This document shows, piece after piece, positions 60,801 to 64,000 of a DNA stretch of 64,000 nt. Under the pieces are notes generated by a model. The model was not told the DNA's origin. It was given only the letters and a program-made list of their open reading frames with translations, and ran no database searches. This stretch comes from Pleodorina starrii (Eukaryota; Chlorophyta; Chlorophyceae; Chlamydomonadales; Volvocaceae): positions 1 through 64,000 of the forward strand of contig BRXU01000011.1 in the NCBI GenBank assembly GCA_030267565.1. The letters run 5' to 3'. The number at the start of each line of letters is the position of its first letter. The first letter of the stretch is position 1. The translations under genes were made by a program, and so were the position numbers.

Positions 60801-63800
60801 CCATATATGACGCATAATGGTGGGTCCGAGTAACCCCGCAATATGTGTCCATGCCGATACGCGGTCCCAAGCGCTTCGCTGACGGGCCCACTGTTGCCCC
60901 TCTGGGACCTCCCCCTCTCCTGCCCCACGGCGCCGTTCCGCAGAGGAGCACCGCGATGGTGAAAAGAAGCTTGTCCTCGTGGAGGGAGAGCTGCTGGGCG
61001 AGGGAGCATTCAGCCGCGTGTGCAGGGTCGCGGGTGAGCGACGGGGGGGGGGGGCGGGGCCACGGGGCGGGGACGGCGGAGACCAGGGGGTGCAAGGGAA
61101 GCGGCCGGCGTGGGAAGACTATGGCATGTGGGGAAAGGATGTAGGGGATGATGGGATGTTGCGATGCGTGACAGCACCGCAATTGAGGCCCATCAAGCTG
61201 GGCTGCCGTGCTGGGCTATTGAACTGCGCAACAAGTCGTTTACTCAAGGGCCGAAATCGAAACCAACCAACTTGCAGCATGGTATGGACGTGTTTGGCCT
61301 GAAGGGAGGTTATGCCTGCGGGCTCGGGCGGAAGACCGTCAGTCCAACAGCGCATGCCCAGAGCCTTCCTCAAGGGCTGGCTGTACGAAGCAGCATCCCA
61401 CGTGCAGACGACCTCGTTTGCTTATCGGCGGAACGCCCTCCCAGCAGTTGCCTTTCCCCTTGCTGCGGTCGCGGATATTGTTGTGTAGCTTGACCCCATG
61501 GCCGCTCTTCGCTGCCTCTGGGGTCGTTTGCCCGGTGCGGTGATGCTTGTGCAGAGGAGTCCACGGGCCGCGTGTTTGCTCTCAAGCGAATGGCCAAGTC
61601 GGCGGCGCTGCAGTGCCCGGAGCACGTGTTTTGCGAACAGCACATCACGCGGAACATCGCGCACCCCTTCTGCCTGCGACAGTACGCGTCGTTCAAGGTG
61701 CGCGGGGAGACGGGGCGCGAGTTACTTGGTTGGAACCGTTGCCTAGCCGTCGCATTCGCGACCCACCGCCGGGACCGCATTCGGGAGGAGTAGGGGTCCG
61801 CACCTGAGGGGTGCACCGCATGGTGATCCGGGCTATACCCGGGCTGGTCAGCCCCGCCGTGGCTTGCCAATCTCATGGTTTAGCGGAGCATGTGGTATTG
61901 CCTCCACCGGGTTCTCTGCAATCCTCGCGCTGCGCTCCTTCTCGTATGCCTAACCCGCTTCCCTCAATCGCAGTGAAGCCGCCGCCCGCCACGGCGCCGC
62001 CGCCGTTCCGTGCTTAGCTGCCACCCGCCGTACCCTCTTCCCAAACAGGACAAGTGCCACCTGTACATGCTGTTCGACCTGATGCCCGGCGGCGATCTGA
62101 TGGATGTGTTGGTGGCGGAAGCCAAGGCAAGGCTGGGGCTGCGGGTTTACCCGACAGAGGAGGGAGGGGCTCAAGAGGAGGGTTGGGCTGGGCCGGGGTC
62201 TCACAGGGCAGCACCTGCGAGGGCTTGGGAGGATCTGCCATTTACAACGGGGCCTGGCACGGCAGCGGAGCGACGGGTTTACTTGCGTCAGCTCGTCAGC
62301 CCCCCGCCCTGCCCTGCTAGCGCCATGGATCAAGTTGGCACACTTGCCACGCAAGGGAAACTTAGCTGGTGCACATCCGCGCTCTTGTCTGTGGCCCACA
62401 CCCTCCACCCTCCACCCTCCCCTTGTTTTATAAAGGAGAATATCACTCCCTGACCCTCCACCCTCCCTCCGGCCCCCAGGTGATCAAGTACCCGGTTGCG
62501 GACAAGAACTCTCTGCGGAAGGGCTGTCTGGCTCCCAAGATGAAGATGTGGCAGGGCATGGAGGAGCCCATGTCCAAATTCTACGTGGCCTCGATCGTGC
62601 TGGCGCTCGAGTACCTGCACGAAAACGGGATTGCCTTCCGCGACCTGAAGCCCGAGAACGTGCTCATCGACGGACAGGTGCGTGCGGCGTGGCTGGCGAG
62701 GGGCGGATGCGAGGGTTGACGTTGCAACTGGCTTGGCTGCTTGCCCGCCGCGACACCTCGCTGTCGCAACGGGGGTGGGCTGCCCTTTGCTCGGCTCCTA
62801 CGCGCAAGGTGCAGCAGCGTACGTGCAGCAGTGTGCATTCCCACACTGTTTATACCGTTGTGCTGCTTACCACTCGTCGTCGGTCCGTGCCGCCTCCATC
62901 ACCTCGTCTCCCCCTTTCCCTTTTCTCCGTGCTCCCGCCCAACGCAGGGCTATGCGAAGCTGGGCGACTTCGGGTTCGCCAAGCAGGTGGAGGCCGGCGG
63001 CCGCACCTACACCTTCTGCGGCACCCCTGGCTACGTGGCGCCGGAGAACGTCATGGGGAGAGGCTACAACCACTCGGTCGACTGGTGCGTCCCCGGGCTT
63101 GCTCGGGCCGGGCCGGACTCGACGCTGGCAACCGCCGAACCCCCTGGACGGCCCCTGGAGCCCGGCGGCCTTGCAGCCCTGCGCCCTCACCGAATGGCCC
63201 GACCCGAAATAAACATATGGATCACTGACGGACGGGTCATTCCACGCCCACTGCCATCCCGTCGACAGGCTCACGCCTCGTGCTCTTCCGCGTTCTCTTG
63301 CATTACCGTGCTCTTGTCCTGCGGGCCGTCCACCCTCCCCTCCTGCAGGTGGACTCTGGGCGTGCTTATGTACGTGCTGCTGACCGCCCGGCAGCCGTTC
63401 ACGTCGCCCAAGACGCAAGACCCCATGGAGGTGATGCGCCGCATCGTAGACGACCGGTGGCCGATCAAGTACCCGCCCTACATGTCGGACGAGGCGCGGG
63501 ACCTCATCAGCAAGCTGCTCGAGCGCAAGCCAGTCAAGCGTATCGGCATGCTGCAGGCAAGTGGATGCCATAAGATAGCAGGGGAGCCCAGGGGGTAATG
63601 GGGAGGGGGCCATGATGGGGAGGCTTGGCGGCGAGGGGCGGGTCGGTTGCAACGTCCGCGTTTTGTTGGCGAGGTTTTCTTTGGCTGAGCGGGGCGGGAG
63701 GGCCGGCCTAATTGCGCCCCAGCTTGCAAGCGACAAGCTGGAAACGAAAATGTCAACGAGCCCAGAATTGCAGTTGCGGCTACAGTGAGCACCAGGCCCT

Positions 63801-64000
63801 GACCGCGGTAGCACCCTCTTTCCGCCCTGCCTGCCCGCCGCGCGCAGGGCCGCGCCCGCGACATCAAGGCGCACCCCTGGTTCGTGGGCTTCGACTGGGA
63901 CGCTCTGGCGGCTCGCCGCATGGACCCGCCTCGCAAGCCCAAGGACACGGACAGCTCGAAGCGCAAGATGGAGCTGGCGGAGGCGCACCGCGCGGAGCCG
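57864..64000 (+). CDS. PKG-type cyclic-nucleotide-dependent protein kinase, 3' end outside window
   Basis: Fifteen in-phase exons: 57864–57950, 58048–58143, 58220–58390, 58523–58680, 58911–59047, 59570–59723, 60089–60203, 60394–60559, 60944–61033, 61555–61697, 62049–62126, 62480–62677, 62948–63084, 63349–63556, 63848–64000+ ; 697 codons so far. The start MGAENSK fits N-myristoylation. Two cyclic-nucleotide-binding domains follow: A (~62–175, phosphate cassette [16 protein letters not shown]) and B (~180–300, [16 protein letters not shown]). The AGC-type kinase has GEGAFSRV (~380), ALKR (Lys ~402), FRDLKPEN (Asp ~520), LGDFGFAK (Asp ~538), [12 protein letters not shown] and [16 protein letters not shown]. 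Domain order and [15 protein letters not shown] identify cGMP-dependent-kinase architecture. The exon at 63556 ends with a GC donor, and 62126 probably does too. Only the C-terminal tail is missing. Confidence 0.92.

Overview
The window is nuclear DNA from a green alga, most likely the volvocine (Chlamydomonas–Volvox) lineage. Genes are GC-rich and split into many short exons with strong GT(G/A)xGT donors and CAG acceptors. Candidate TGTAA poly(A) signals follow several stop codons, long glutamine and alanine runs are common, and several proteins belong to families typical of these algae. Gene models were built by hand: I chose introns so that reading phase is kept across every junction. Genus-level assignment is not possible from the sequence alone.

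Layout. 1–3480 (−): 3' truncated gene for a Q-rich coiled-coil protein. 5568–7438 (+): small four-TM protein. 9377–12670 (−): organellar OSB-like protein made of four repeated PDF ssDNA-binding motifs. 13517–18552 (+): complete STN8/STL1-type thylakoid protein kinase, head-to-head with the OSB gene. 20600–28116 (+): large OPR-like helical-repeat protein with a 409-bp hAT-type MITE in one intron. 28117–33801: gene-poor and repeat-rich, with a 45-bp minisatellite, a 55-bp palindromic satellite, a dense field of CATGA/TCATG motifs and a long (AAT)n tract. 34048–51450 (+): one large TmcB-like sensor locus. Its 5' part (34048–37285) has lost reading phase twice and the expected PAS-core exons are missing, replaced by a pentanucleotide array at 38399–39070. 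Its 3' part (39977–51450) is an intact 27-exon frame of 1192 residues, including a 15-nt microexon. 52669–55757 (−): complete LTO1-type VKOR–thioredoxin fusion. 57864–64000 (+): PKG-type cyclic-nucleotide-dependent kinase, running off the right edge.

Functionally, three products point to the plastid or organelles: the STN8-like kinase (thylakoid phosphorylation), LTO1 (lumen disulfide formation) and the OPR-like protein (organelle RNA). The OSB-like protein also looks organellar. The TmcB-like and PKG loci suggest membrane and cyclic-nucleotide signalling. Nothing shows that neighbours are co-regulated, except that OSB and STL1 share an 846-bp divergent promoter region.

The most unusual items are the CATGA satellite field with its alternating palindromes, the exon-module amplification in the OSB gene, the half-decayed TmcB locus, a near-perfect 54-nt-arm hairpin inside a TmcB intron, and at least one well-supported GC–AG intron.
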